A stretch of DNA of 64,000 nt from Alphaproteobacteria bacterium (GTDB taxonomy: Bacteria; Pseudomonadota; Alphaproteobacteria; Micavibrionales; UBA2020), in NCBI GenBank assembly GCA_025934695.1, contig JAICWS010000001.1, positions 401,301 through 465,300 of the forward strand. The letters run 5' to 3'. Below are positions 8,262-17,044 of the stretch, in pieces. A program made the position numbers and the translations under genes. Numbering within the stretch: the first letter of the stretch is position 1; every line of letters starts with the position of its first letter. The notes under the pieces are model-generated. The model was not told the origin of the DNA, ran no database searches, and saw nothing but the letters and a program-made list of their open reading frames with translations.

Positions 8262-9827
8262 TCAGGCAGTCTTTTCCACCGGTTCTTCAACATAGCGTGG
8301 GAACACGCCCTGCGGCGCGGGGAGCGGTGTCCCCGGCTGCAGCTCGTGCAGCTTGCCCATATAGCTGAAGTCGCGTGCATTGGCCGGCACGGCGACCTGG
8401 TCGAGGATCTTGTTGGCCGCGACCGGCGTAAAGGGCTGCATGATCAGGCCCAGATTGCGGATGACTTCGGCCAGCACATACAGCACTGTCGCCATGCGGG
8501 GCGGATTGGTCTTTTTTAGCGTCCAAGGCGCCTGCGCATCGATATAGAGGTTGGCCGCATTCGCGACGTGCACGATTTCCTCGATCGCGCGACTGAATTG
8601 CATCTTCTCGAACTCGCCGCGCACGGCGATGAGCAGCGCCTGCCCAGCCTTGTTCAGCAGATCATTGTCGGCATCTTCCAGAATATCCGGCTTCGGCACC
8701 TTGCCGTCGCAGTTCTTGGCGATCTGCGACAGGGTGCGCTGGCACAGGTTACCGAGGTTGTTGGCCAGTTCGGCGTTGACGCGATTGCCGAGCAGCTCAT
8801 AGGAAATATCGCCGTCCTGCCCGAAGGTGACTTCGCGCATCAGCCCGTAGCGCGTCTGGTCGACGCCGAAACGGGTAATAAGATCAACCGGAGAAATAAC
8901 GTTGCCGACGGATTTCGACATTTTTTCGCCGCGCGTCAGCAGGAAGCCATGGCCAAAGACACGCTTGGGCAACGGCAGCCCCGCCGACATCAGGAAGGCC
9001 GGCCAGTAAACGGTGTGGAAGCGCACGATATCCTTGCCGATCAGGTGCACGTCAGCCGGCCAGTATTTCTTGAACTTGCCGTCCTTGTCGTCGGGATAGC
9101 CGATGGCGCTGATATAGTTCGTCAGCGCGTCGACCCAGACATACATGATGTGGCTCTTGGCGTTGGGCACCTTCACGCCCCAGTCGAAGCTGGTGCGGGA
9201 GATGGAAAGATCTTTCAGCCCCTGCTTGACGAAGCTGACGACTTCGTTGCGGCGGAAGGATGGTTGTATGAACTCGGGATGCGCCTCGTAATAATCGAGC
9301 AGCTTTTGCGTATAGGCCGACAGCTTGAAGAAATAACTTTCTTCCTCGACCCAATGCACTTCGGTGCCGGTCGATGTCGCGATCTTCTTGCCGTCGGGGC
9401 GGGTTTCGAGCTCGTCTTCGTTATAAAAGGCCTCGTCGCGCTCCGAATACCAGCCGGCGTATTTGTTCAGGTAGATGTCGCCCGCCTCCTGCATCTTGCC
9501 CCAGATATGCTGACAGGATTCCTTGTGGAAGTCGGCGGTGGTGCGAATGAACTGGTCCTGCGACACGTTCATCTGCCGGCACATGTCGATGAACAAGGCT
9601 GCGATTTCGTCGCAGAATTCCTGCGGCTTCTTGCCCTTGGCGATGGCGGTTTTCTGCACCTTCTGCCCGTGCTCGTCGGTTCCGGTGAGGAAATAGACGT
9701 CGTAGCCGTCGAGCCGCTTGAAACGCGCCATGACATCGGCGGCGATCGCCTCATAGGCGTGGCCGAGGTGCGGCGGACCGTTGACATAGGAAATCGCGGT
9801 CGTGATGTAGAAGTGTGGTTTGGTCAT
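8262..9827 (-). CDS. metG: Methionyl-tRNA synthetase
   Basis: 521-residue class I synthetase that charges tRNA-Met. The HIGH signature is PPHLGHAYEA (residues 18-27) and the KMSKS loop reads GEKMSKSVGNVISP around residue 305. FLTGTDEHGQK is the usual connecting motif. The connective peptide lacks a CxxC zinc knuckle, and the protein ends without the C-terminal EMAP-like tRNA-binding domain, so it is the short form. It lies 56 bp downstream of ppa and 4 nt before tatD. Confidence 0.97.
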   Translation of the reverse strand: MTKPHFYITTAISYVNGPPHLGHAYEAIAADVMARFKRLDGYDVYFLTGTDEHGQKVQKTAIAKGKKPQEFCDEIAALFIDMCRQMNVSQDQFIRTTADFHKESCQHIWGKMQEAGDIYLNKYAGWYSERDEAFYNEDELETRPDGKKIATSTGTEVHWVEEESYFFKLSAYTQKLLDYYEAHPEFIQPSFRRNEVVSFVKQGLKDLSISRTSFDWGVKVPNAKSHIMYVWVDALTNYISAIGYPDDKDGKFKKYWPADVHLIGKDIVRFHTVYWPAFLMSAGLPLPKRVFGHGFLLTRGEKMSKSVGNVISPVDLITRFGVDQTRYGLMREVTFGQDGDISYELLGNRVNAELANNLGNLCQRTLSQIAKNCDGKVPKPDILEDADNDLLNKAGQALLIAVRGEFEKMQFSRAIEEIVHVANAANLYIDAQAPWTLKKTNPPRMATVLYVLAEVIRNLGLIMQPFTPVAANKILDQVAVPANARDFSYMGKLHELQPGTPLPAPQGVFPRYVEEPVEKTA

Positions 9828-9883
9828 GTCGTTCCCTCTTGGCGCCGTTCAGGCCGGCAATATTACCATAATCTGAAGATTAA

Positions 9884-10444
9884 TCAACGCTTCCGCTTTG
9901 CCGCCTTTTTATTGGCTTTTCCGCGCCCGGCGGCGATGGAGGTAAGGATGAGTTTCTTCGCCTCTTCCGGCCCGCCCCATTTCTTCACCTTCGCCCATTT
10001 GCCCTTTTCGAGGTCTTTGTAATGGGCGAAGAAATGCGCGATCTGGTCGCACAGGATTTCGGGCAGGTCTTTATATGATTTTATCCTGGCGAAAAACGGA
10101 TGGAGTTCGTCCACCGGCACGGCCAGGATTTTTTCGTCCTGCCCGCTCTGGTCTTCCATCAGCAGCACGCCGATGGGGCGCGAGCGGATGACGGAGCCCG
10201 GAAAAACCGGCGACTGGCCGATGACAATGACGTCGCAAGGATCGCCATCGCCCGACAGCGTATGCGGGATGAAGCCGTAGTTGCCGGGATAGATCATCGA
10301 CGTGTGCAGGAAACGGTCGACGAACATCGCACCCGAGGCCTTGTCCATCTCGTACTTCACGGTATGCCCGCCCTGCGGGATTTCGATGATGACGTTGATG
10401 TCGTCGGGAGGTTTGATACCGATGGGGATTTTATCGATTTCCAT
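9884..10444 (-). CDS. ppa: Inorganic pyrophosphatase
   Basis: 186-residue family I soluble pyrophosphatase, hydrolysing PPi to phosphate and pulling biosynthetic reactions forward. The signature DGDPCDVIV, the N-terminal IEIPQG, and YPGNYGFIPHT are all present. The C-terminus carries a basic tail (KANKKAAKRKR) beyond the core fold. Its start lies 9 nt after the holB stop, so it has been inserted into what is usually an uninterrupted holB-metG pair. Confidence 0.96.
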   Translation of the reverse strand: MEIDKIPIGIKPPDDINVIIEIPQGGHTVKYEMDKASGAMFVDRFLHTSMIYPGNYGFIPHTLSGDGDPCDVIVIGQSPVFPGSVIRSRPIGVLLMEDQSGQDEKILAVPVDELHPFFARIKSYKDLPEILCDQIAHFFAHYKDLEKGKWAKVKKWGGPEEAKKLILTSIAAGRGKANKKAAKRKR

Positions 10445-10453
10445 GGAACGGCT

Positions 10454-11620
10454 TCACAGGTTCAGGGCCGGGTGGTCGGGCTTCTGCAGCATCAGGAAAG
10501 AGCCGAGCAGCGCCTGTTTCTTGTCGAGCGTATAGCTTTCGGTCTGCTGGAACAGCTGCGAAATCTTTTCCCACGTCATCAGGAAATGCTGGGGTGGATA
10601 TTGCGCGGCGACCTGCCGGAAGATCGCGGCGTCGCCGGGCAGCACGTCGGAAATCCCCGTCCCCCGCGCCTGCGCGCGCGCGAGACGCTGGCACCAGCCG
10701 GTGAGGATCTCGCGCGCGGTGTCATAGGATTGTTCCGAGCGCGAAAGCTTGTCGGCAAGATCATGCGCCTTGACGAGGTCGAGTTTCGGCAGGTTCGCGA
10801 CGGCGGCCAGCAGCTCTTTATACAGCTGCACGCCCTTGTCCTGGTGGAACTGCAATGCGCGGCCGATACTGCCTTCCGACAGGCGGCACAGCGCCGACTT
10901 TTCATCTGCCTGCAGGCCGGGCGCGTATTTGTCGAGCAGCGCGGAAACCGTCGCATCGGGCAGCGGGTCGAGATGCACCATGCGGCAGCGCGAGCGGATG
11001 GTCGGCAGGAAAGCGCCGGGCTGCGTCGTGGTAAGCACCAGCACCGTCTTCGCGGGCGGTTCTTCCAGGATTTTCAGGAGCGCATTCTGGCTCGTGCGGT
11101 TCAGGTATTCGGCGCCGTCGACAATGACGATGCGCCAGCCACCCTCCGCCGCGGTCTTGCGCAGAAAGGGCGTGATCTTGCGCACGGATTCAGCGGAAAT
11201 ATCCTGCTTCAGCCGGCCCTTTTTCTCGTCGAACTCGCGCTCGACCACGACAAGATCGGCATGGCCGCCCGAGGCGACGCGGCGGAACACCGGATGTTCG
11301 GGCTTGAGATGCAGCGATGCAGGTTTTTCAGGTTCGCCGAATAGTCCCGCCCCCTGCTCTTCCTGCGACAGCAAAAACCGCGCGAGGCGGTAGGCGAGCG
11401 TCGCTTTGCCGATGCCGGGAAGTCCGGCTAAGATAATGGCATGCGGCAGACGGCCCGCATTGAAATCGGCGAGCAACGCCTTTTCCGCCGCGTCATGGCC
11501 CAGCAGGTCGGGGGTCGTGCGCGGCGTGAGGTCGACAGGCGCGGGCGGCGTGGCTTCTTCCGCGTCGGCCATTGCCTTGTCGGCGAATTCGTCTTCTTCC
11601 TCGGAAAAGAGGCTAACCAT
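10454..11620 (-). CDS. holB: DNA polymerase III subunit delta'
   Basis: About 388-residue clamp-loader AAA+ subunit. The Walker A region is GLPGIGKAT, followed by a DGAEYLNRTSQNALLKILEEPP sensor/B region and the SRC motif (TIRSRCR). The four-cysteine zinc module of E. coli delta' is absent. The start at 11620 follows AGAGGT and overlaps the tmk stop by 8 bp; the 8 codons upstream are inside tmk. Adjacency of tmk and holB is the normal arrangement. Confidence 0.94.
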   Translation of the reverse strand: MVSLFSEEEDEFADKAMADAEEATPPAPVDLTPRTTPDLLGHDAAEKALLADFNAGRLPHAIILAGLPGIGKATLAYRLARFLLSQEEQGAGLFGEPEKPASLHLKPEHPVFRRVASGGHADLVVVEREFDEKKGRLKQDISAESVRKITPFLRKTAAEGGWRIVIVDGAEYLNRTSQNALLKILEEPPAKTVLVLTTTQPGAFLPTIRSRCRMVHLDPLPDATVSALLDKYAPGLQADEKSALCRLSEGSIGRALQFHQDKGVQLYKELLAAVANLPKLDLVKAHDLADKLSRSEQSYDTAREILTGWCQRLARAQARGTGISDVLPGDAAIFRQVAAQYPPQHFLMTWEKISQLFQQTESYTLDKKQALLGSFLMLQKPDHPALNL

Positions 11621-12293
11621 TTCTGACCTCTTTGCCGGAGACACCGTAGCGCGTCTCGATAACCTTCAGGACCTGCCGGTGGATAGTCTGGATATCCTGC
11701 GTCGCATCGATGATGACGCAGCGCTCAGGATATTTCCTGGCAATCTCGAGGAAGCCCTTGCGCAAGCGCTGGTGGAACGGCAGGCCCATGCGCTCATAGC
11801 GGTCTTCGGTCTTTTCCGTCTTGTCAGCGGTGGCGCTCAGCTGCTTGAGCGAGCGTTTCAGCCCGAGCTCGGGGTCGATGTCGAAAATGAGGGTCAGGTC
11901 GGGATGGAAATTGCCCGCGATCAGCGTGTAGATTTTCTCGATGACCGACTGTTCGAGACCCATGCCGTAGCCCTGGAAGGCGCGCGTGGAATCCGCGAAA
12001 CGGTCGGAGATCACCCATTGCCCGCGTTCCAGCGACGGCCAGATCTTGTTGACAAGATGCTCGCGGCGCGCCGACATCATCAGCAGCGCCTCAGTCATTG
12101 CGTCGAAGTTCCCGGCGTCGCGCTGGATCAGCAGGTTGCGGATGCGCTCGGCCTGCTCGGTGCCGCCGGGCTCGCGCGTGGTGACCACGTCGACCCCTGC
12201 GGAAACGAGCGCCTGCTGCAAGAGCTTCACCTGCGTGCTCTTGCCCGTGCCCTCGCCGCCTTCCAGCGTTATAAACAGGCCCTTTTTTGTCAT
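11613..12293 (-). CDS. tmk: Thymidylate kinase
   Basis: 226-residue dTMP kinase making dTDP for DNA synthesis. The P-loop is EGGEGTGKST (residues 9-18), the DRx motif is DRFADSTRAFQGYG, and the LID region contains the late arginines. TREPGGT is the conserved dTMP-binding loop. The start codon overlaps the dacA stop (TAATG), and the stop overlaps holB. Confidence 0.96.
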   Translation of the reverse strand: MTKKGLFITLEGGEGTGKSTQVKLLQQALVSAGVDVVTTREPGGTEQAERIRNLLIQRDAGNFDAMTEALLMMSARREHLVNKIWPSLERGQWVISDRFADSTRAFQGYGMGLEQSVIEKIYTLIAGNFHPDLTLIFDIDPELGLKRSLKQLSATADKTEKTEDRYERMGLPFHQRLRKGFLEIARKYPERCVIIDATQDIQTIHRQVLKVIETRYGVSGKEVRNG

Positions 12294-13501
12294 TAAGGCT
12301 TCTTCGTCAAAAGATAGGCGAAGCGGTCTTTCACGCGGCCGAAGAGCCCCTTGCGCGGATCGTCCTGGCCGGCCACCAGCGGAACATCGATTTCCTTCTG
12401 GTCAGGGACGTTGATTTTCAGCGTGGCAACCTTGTCGCCCTTGGCGATCGGGGCTTTCAGCGGGGCATCGTATTGCACTTTCAGCCCCAGCTCGTTGCGC
12501 TTGCCGTGCGGCAGCACGACCGTCAGGTCGTCGGCGGCGACAAGCGGCACTTGCGGATCCTGGCCCAGCCAGACGTCGGCGGAAGCGACCGTTTCGCCCT
12601 TCGAGATGATTTTCTTGTTCTCAAAGTTGCGGAACGCCCATTCCATGAGCTTGATGCCCTCTTCCTGGCGGGCTTTCTCGCTCGGCAGGCCGTTCATGAC
12701 GAGGATAATGCGGCGGCCGTCGCGCTTGGCCGAGCCCATCAGGCCGTAACCGGCGATCTGGGTATGCCCCGTCTTCAAGCCATCCGCGCCGTTGACGTGG
12801 CCGATCAGCGGGTCGCGGTTCATCTGGTGGATCTTGTTATAGGTGAAGTCCTTCTCGCCGAAATAGTGATAGTACTCGGGGAAGTCCTTCATGATGCGGT
12901 AAGCCAGCAGCGCCAGGTCACGGCAGGTCGAATAATGGTCGTCGACAGGCATGCCGTCCGCGTTCATGAAATGGCTGTCCTTCATGCCGAGATCCTTGGC
13001 GCGCGCGTTCATCGCGTCGACGAAAGCGCCTTCGGTGCCGGCGATCCCTTCGGCCAGCGCGATCGAGGCGTCATTGCCCGACTGCACGATCACGCCGCGG
13101 ATCAGGTCCTCGACCTTCACCTTGGTGCCGACCTGGATGAACATGCGCGACCCGTCATCCATGCCTTCGCGCCAGGCTTTTTCGCTGACCAGCAGCTCGT
13201 CGTTCAGGTGCAGGCGGCCCTGCTTGAGCGCCTCGAACACCATGTACATCGTCATGACCTTGCTCATGGATGAGGTCGGCATATGCTCGTTCGAATTCTT
13301 TTCGAGCAGCACGGCGCCCGTGTCGGCGTCGACGATGATCGCCTGCTTCGCGAGTGTATCGATCTGATCACGCGACGGCTCGGCCGCAGGTGCAGGCGCG
13401 GATACCGACGCGGGTGCCGGCGTGGATGCGGGCGCCGCCGCCTTTGCTGCGGATACGGCGCACAAAGCCAGCATCGCGAATATCAGGATCAGTCTTTTCA
13501 T
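12293..13501 (-). CDS. dacA: D-alanyl-D-alanine carboxypeptidase (PBP5/6 family)
   Basis: 402-residue peptidase S11 that trims the terminal D-Ala from peptidoglycan pentapeptides in the periplasm. A signal peptide (about 1-20) is followed by a Pro/Ala linker (22-41). The active-site motifs are SMSK (78-81), SGND and KTGHTQIAGY, and a C-terminal PBP5_C beta domain follows. It sits between the rlpA lipoprotein and tmk in a single leftward operon, grouping cell-wall and DNA-replication genes. Confidence 0.96.
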   Translation of the reverse strand: MKRLILIFAMLALCAVSAAKAAAPASTPAPASVSAPAPAAEPSRDQIDTLAKQAIIVDADTGAVLLEKNSNEHMPTSSMSKVMTMYMVFEALKQGRLHLNDELLVSEKAWREGMDDGSRMFIQVGTKVKVEDLIRGVIVQSGNDASIALAEGIAGTEGAFVDAMNARAKDLGMKDSHFMNADGMPVDDHYSTCRDLALLAYRIMKDFPEYYHYFGEKDFTYNKIHQMNRDPLIGHVNGADGLKTGHTQIAGYGLMGSAKRDGRRIILVMNGLPSEKARQEEGIKLMEWAFRNFENKKIISKGETVASADVWLGQDPQVPLVAADDLTVVLPHGKRNELGLKVQYDAPLKAPIAKGDKVATLKINVPDQKEIDVPLVAGQDDPRKGLFGRVKDRFAYLLTKKP

Positions 13502-13536
13502 CTCACACTCTCTCTTCTTGTTGCTTCTTGAGGCCC

Positions 13537-14766
13537 TTAGTGATGCACGACATGAGCGCCGTCGTCGCCCGCGGCAATCACTTTTTCGAGGATCTGGTCG
13601 GCCTTCGCGACGCTTTCGACCGGGCCCAGTTTCACGCGGTAGAGCAACCTGCCCTTTACCGTAACCTGTTCGATCACCACGGGACCGAGGCTGCCCAGGT
13701 TCTCCTTCATGCGGTCGGCGTTGGCGCGCACCGCGAAGGCGCCCGCCTGCACGAAAATGCCCGTCGGCGCGACTTGTTCCTGAGAGACGACGGCATCAGG
13801 CATGAAATGCCCCCTTTTCATGTGCCCACCGACCATGCCGGTGGAATCCACGGCGCCCGGCTGGCCGCTCAGGCCCAGGCGGCCGATAAACTGGCTGCGT
13901 TCGGTTGATGACACCATCGGCCCTTCGGCGGGCGGGCGAGACGGCGTTGCCGCATCGCCGTTCCATTCGGGCGGCGGCGCGGACGCCACATTACGGCCGG
14001 GCCCCGACAGCTGTTCGACCGTAATCGTCGGCGTCTGCAGACTTTCGGGGAGGGAATTATCACCCGATGATGCGATTTGCGGCGGCGCGGGCCGTTCGGT
14101 TTCGACCCGCTCGACAGGGGCAGCCGCCATGACCGGCGCGGCTTCCGGCGCGGGTGCCGTTACGGCCACGGTCTGTCCGGCTTGGCCGGTGCCGTATTTC
14201 TCAAGATCCGCCATGGTCAAGCGCGAGGTATCCATGCCGCGCTTGGCGGCTTCGGCGATTTCACGGCTTTCCTTGGGCAGGGTTTCGATGCGCACGCGCG
14301 CCGTGCCCTTGCCGATAAAGCCGAGCAGTGTGGCGGCACGTTTCGATACGTCAATCAGGCGTCCGCGCGCGTAGGGCCCGCGGTCGTTGATGCGCACCAC
14401 GACAGAACGCCCGTTTTCAAGGTTCGTCACCCGGACGAGCGAGGGCATCTGCAGCGTGCGGTGGGCGGCGGTGAGCTCGTCCTGGTCGTAAATTTCGCCG
14501 TTGGCGGTCTTGTGGTGATTGAAATCCGGTCCGTACCAGGAGGCGATGCCCGTTTCGACGAGATTGAAATCCTCGTGCGGGTAATACCAGACGCTTCCCA
14601 CCCGATAGGGCTCGCCGATCTTATAGGTTCCGGCGGTTTCTTCCTGCCCGGGCCAGCTGATTTTCTTGATCCAGTGGGAAACCAGTTCCGTCTCGGCGCA
14701 GCCGGACAAAAGCAGCAGCGCCGCGCAAGCAGCGGCGAAATGACGGATACGGCATCTTGCGAGCAT
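13537..14766 (-). CDS. rlpA: RlpA-like septal lipoprotein with SPOR domain
   Basis: About 409 residues. The signal peptide ends in a lipobox (LLSGC), so it is probably a lipoprotein. The double-psi beta-barrel lytic transglycosylase domain is seen in ASWYGPDFNHHKTANGE and RINDRGPYARGRLIDVS with the catalytic Asp. A Pro/Ala-rich linker follows, then a C-terminal SPOR domain (IFVQAGAFAVRANADR, YRVKLGPV) that binds denuded glycan at the septum. Start at 14766 preferred because it puts the positive n-region directly before the hydrophobic stretch. Works with mltB and dacA next door. Confidence 0.93.
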   Translation of the reverse strand: MLARCRIRHFAAACAALLLLSGCAETELVSHWIKKISWPGQEETAGTYKIGEPYRVGSVWYYPHEDFNLVETGIASWYGPDFNHHKTANGEIYDQDELTAAHRTLQMPSLVRVTNLENGRSVVVRINDRGPYARGRLIDVSKRAATLLGFIGKGTARVRIETLPKESREIAEAAKRGMDTSRLTMADLEKYGTGQAGQTVAVTAPAPEAAPVMAAAPVERVETERPAPPQIASSGDNSLPESLQTPTITVEQLSGPGRNVASAPPPEWNGDAATPSRPPAEGPMVSSTERSQFIGRLGLSGQPGAVDSTGMVGGHMKRGHFMPDAVVSQEQVAPTGIFVQAGAFAVRANADRMKENLGSLGPVVIEQVTVKGRLLYRVKLGPVESVAKADQILEKVIAAGDDGAHVVHH

Positions 14767-14831
14767 GAGTAATAGGCCTTCCTGACGATGTGCCAAAGTT
14801 ACTGAAGAATAGCCAATCTATATTGGAAAAT

Positions 14832-15863
14832 CTATGATTTTAGGCCGCGGCGCGCGATCTGAACCGACGGATGGCCGATCTTCAGGCTGTCTGACAAGAG
14901 ACCGACAGCGGTCGCGAAATATGTGGACTTATTCCACTGCATGATGACGCGATAGTTGTCATAAACGATAAAGGCCTGTGTCCCCACGCCGCCAGGCTGG
15001 ACGATGGATGCCTGATAAGCGCCTTCAAACGGAACGGCGCCCCCGCCGGGCAGCCGCACGCCCTGGTCGTGCCAGAACTGCAGCGAATTCTCGGTGTTGA
15101 TGCCGATCAGCGCGCGGTTGAAGCCGGCCGGCAGTTTGACCTTGCGGCCCCAGGGCTCGCCCTTCTTCCAGCCCGACAGCGCGAGATAATTGGCGGTCGA
15201 GGCGAAGATGTCGGGCTGCGACGTCCAGATATCGCGGCGGCCGTCATGATCGAAATCGACCGCATATTTGAACCAGCTGGAGGGCATAAACTGGCATTGC
15301 CCCATCGCGCCGGCCCATGAACCTTTCATCTGCCACTGGTGGATCTGGCCCTGGTCGAGGATCCGGAGCGCCTTGAACAGCTCATCGCGAAAATAGGGGC
15401 CGCGCCGGCCATCATAGGCGAGCGTCGCAAGTGCATTCACGACGTCATAGGTGCCGGTATTGCGTCCGTACATGGTCTCCACGCCCCACAGGGCCGCGAT
15501 CACCTGCTTGTCGACGCCATAAGTATTTTCGATCTGGTCGAGCAGCTTGCCATGGGCCAGCATCTTCTCGCGGCCCTTCTCGACGCGCTCGTCGGAGACG
15601 ATGCTTTTCAGGTAGCGTTCAAAATCGGGAGAGCCCTCGGGCTGCTCGTGGTCAAGCTCCAGCACGTGCCGGATGGGGGCCATATTGTCGGGAAGCGCCT
15701 TGTTGACGACGCCCTGCGAAACGCCCTGCTCAATGGCTTGCGCTTTGACCTCTTTCAGCCATGACTTGAAGTCCTGGGATGCCGCTTGGGCAGCACCAGT
15801 CAGCAAACAAAGATATATGGCAAGGACAGAAAATATCAGTCTTATATAAATAGTCACCCGCAC
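14832..15863 (-). CDS. mltB: Lytic murein transglycosylase, MltB family
   Basis: 343-residue family 3 lytic transglycosylase that cleaves glycan strands in peptidoglycan. It has a signal peptide (IRLIFSVLAIYLCLLTGAAQA), the catalytic-Glu region ALWGVETMYGRNTG and the GAMGQCQFMPSSW motif. No peptidoglycan-binding domain follows, and no lipobox is seen, so it is probably soluble in the periplasm. The start is GTG with AAAAGGGG about 9 nt upstream. First gene of the nine-gene leftward operon. Confidence 0.94.
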   Translation of the reverse strand: MRVTIYIRLIFSVLAIYLCLLTGAAQAASQDFKSWLKEVKAQAIEQGVSQGVVNKALPDNMAPIRHVLELDHEQPEGSPDFERYLKSIVSDERVEKGREKMLAHGKLLDQIENTYGVDKQVIAALWGVETMYGRNTGTYDVVNALATLAYDGRRGPYFRDELFKALRILDQGQIHQWQMKGSWAGAMGQCQFMPSSWFKYAVDFDHDGRRDIWTSQPDIFASTANYLALSGWKKGEPWGRKVKLPAGFNRALIGINTENSLQFWHDQGVRLPGGGAVPFEGAYQASIVQPGGVGTQAFIVYDNYRVIMQWNKSTYFATAVGLLSDSLKIGHPSVQIARRGLKS

Positions 15864-15888
15864 AACCCAGAACCCCTTTTATCCTTTA

Positions 15889-15916
15889 AATCTAGTGAGT
15901 TGGCAGAAAAAGTCAA
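15889..15916 (-). promoter_or_regulatory. Putative promoter of the mltB-to-MBL operon
   Basis: On the minus strand TTGACT (15916-15911) and TAGATT (15894-15889) are separated by 16 bp, ending about 25 bp before the GTG start of mltB. Confidence 0.5.
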
Positions 15917-15944
15917 TTAAATGATATCCACAGCGGTGCGTTTA

Positions 15945-15973
15945 TTGCGTCAATAACTTGATTATATTATAAA
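15945..15973 (+). promoter_or_regulatory. Putative tRNA-Ser promoter
   Basis: TTGCGT (15945-15950) and TATAAA (15968-15973) with a 17-bp spacer, 48 bp upstream of the tRNA. A T8 tract and a hairpin-forming AACGG/CCGTT block lie between. Confidence 0.45.
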
Positions 15974-16021
15974 TTGCTTTCCTTTTTTTTAACGGATGCC
16001 AGAGCGGCACCGTTCCTTAAG

Positions 16022-16111
16022 GGATGGGTGGCCGAGCGGTTTAAGGCACTAGTCTTGAAAACTAGCGTGGACGCAAGTTCACCGTGAGTTCGAATCTCAC
16101 CCCATCCGCCA
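16022..16111 (+). tRNA. tRNA-Ser (anticodon TGA)
   Basis: 90-nt class II tRNA. The acceptor stem is GGATGGG (16022-16028) with CCATCC-type partner 16101-16107, discriminator G and encoded CCA at 16109-16111. The anticodon stem is CTAGT/ACTAG and the loop CTTGAAA, with TGA at 16056-16058. The long variable arm typical of serine tRNAs is present, as is the T arm GTGAG-TTCGAAT-CTCAC. Confidence 0.97.
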
Positions 16112-16125
16112 TCCCCGCTCCGAAA

Positions 16126-16773
16126 TTATAAAGCCTCGTCCACCGCTTTCACCGGCGCACTCTCTTTACGCGCCCCGGACAAGGTCTGCATGGAATGCCA
16201 AATGAAGCGCAGCGCCTTCGAGCGCAGCACGAAGTGAACGATAACCGTGCCGGCAGCGGCAGTGAGCAAAGACACTCCGATTGGATTGCCGTCGCTGGCG
16301 CTGGTATAATAAAGGCCGAAGAAGCTGCATGCGAGGCGCAGACGGCGGCGCAGGATCACATATTGCGGGTTTGACGCCTCGACCCGCATTTCAAAACGGA
16401 AAACAGCTGCAAGGCCCAAAAAGCAGCCGAACCAGGCCCATTCGTGGACCCTGTCGTATCCGCCGCCCGTGATACGCGCCAGGAGATACAGCAAGCCGGC
16501 ACCCGCAACCCCGCCCGCGCCCGCGATGGGATAGAGAGCGGCGACAACCGGCGCCAAAATATACAGCGTACCGTAGTAGGTGCAGATCGAGCCGGGCTTG
16601 GCGAGGAAGGTGAGTCCGGGTCCGGTGTAAGAGGTGTTAAATCCTCCACCCCCGCCGGCACCGTCGATCAGCGCATAGGGATCACCAGGCAGATGTCCCG
16701 GAACCGACGCGTCATGGCGCGGTAATCCCGGCGCGGACTGGCCGATTGGATTGTATCCCCGTGGTTCATTCAT
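16126..16773 (-). CDS. Hypothetical membrane protein
   Basis: 215 residues, family not recognised. The first ~65 residues are Gly/Pro-rich and soluble. Three or four hydrophobic segments follow (about 67-100, 113-125, 145-155, 160-178), then a short basic, soluble tail. It lies directly after tRNA-Ser on the opposite strand, with no neighbour that hints at its role. Confidence 0.6.
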   Translation of the reverse strand: MNEPRGYNPIGQSAPGLPRHDASVPGHLPGDPYALIDGAGGGGGFNTSYTGPGLTFLAKPGSICTYYGTLYILAPVVAALYPIAGAGGVAGAGLLYLLARITGGGYDRVHEWAWFGCFLGLAAVFRFEMRVEASNPQYVILRRRLRLACSFFGLYYTSASDGNPIGVSLLTAAAGTVIVHFVLRSKALRFIWHSMQTLSGARKESAPVKAVDEAL

Positions 16774-16986
16774 TGGCGTGTCTCCCCATCATCATAATAT
16801 GATGCGGCGCGGTGCCGGACAAGCAAGACACGACAATTACCCCCTCTTTTCCATTTATCCGGAAATGGCGTCGCGGGCGCGACGGATGTCCGTACGTTCT
16901 GTTCAAAGCATTCCACGGAATGGGCAAGCCGCTGGAAATGCTCGTCGAAGCGGATTTCTATGGAACGATTTCAGCCAAAAGAGCCA

Positions 16987-17023
16987 GAAGCGAAGGCCGC
17001 TTTTTTAAGGCAGTCTTCGCTTC
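16987..17023 (-). terminator. Possible terminator of the RTX gene
   Basis: GAAGCGAAG (16987-16995) pairs with CTTCGCTTC (17015-17023), 19-nt loop, 22 bp beyond the RTX stop; a short T-rich run (TCTTTT) follows on the minus strand. The rest of 16774-17044 holds nothing I can support beyond short unconvincing ORFs. Confidence 0.4.
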
Positions 17024-17044
17024 CGGTTTTGATTTTTTTTACGA

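Noticed and set aside
10100-11344. Long plus-strand frame of 414 codons opposite ppa and holB
   Set aside because: Arg/Asp-rich shadow of two well-supported genes on the other strand.
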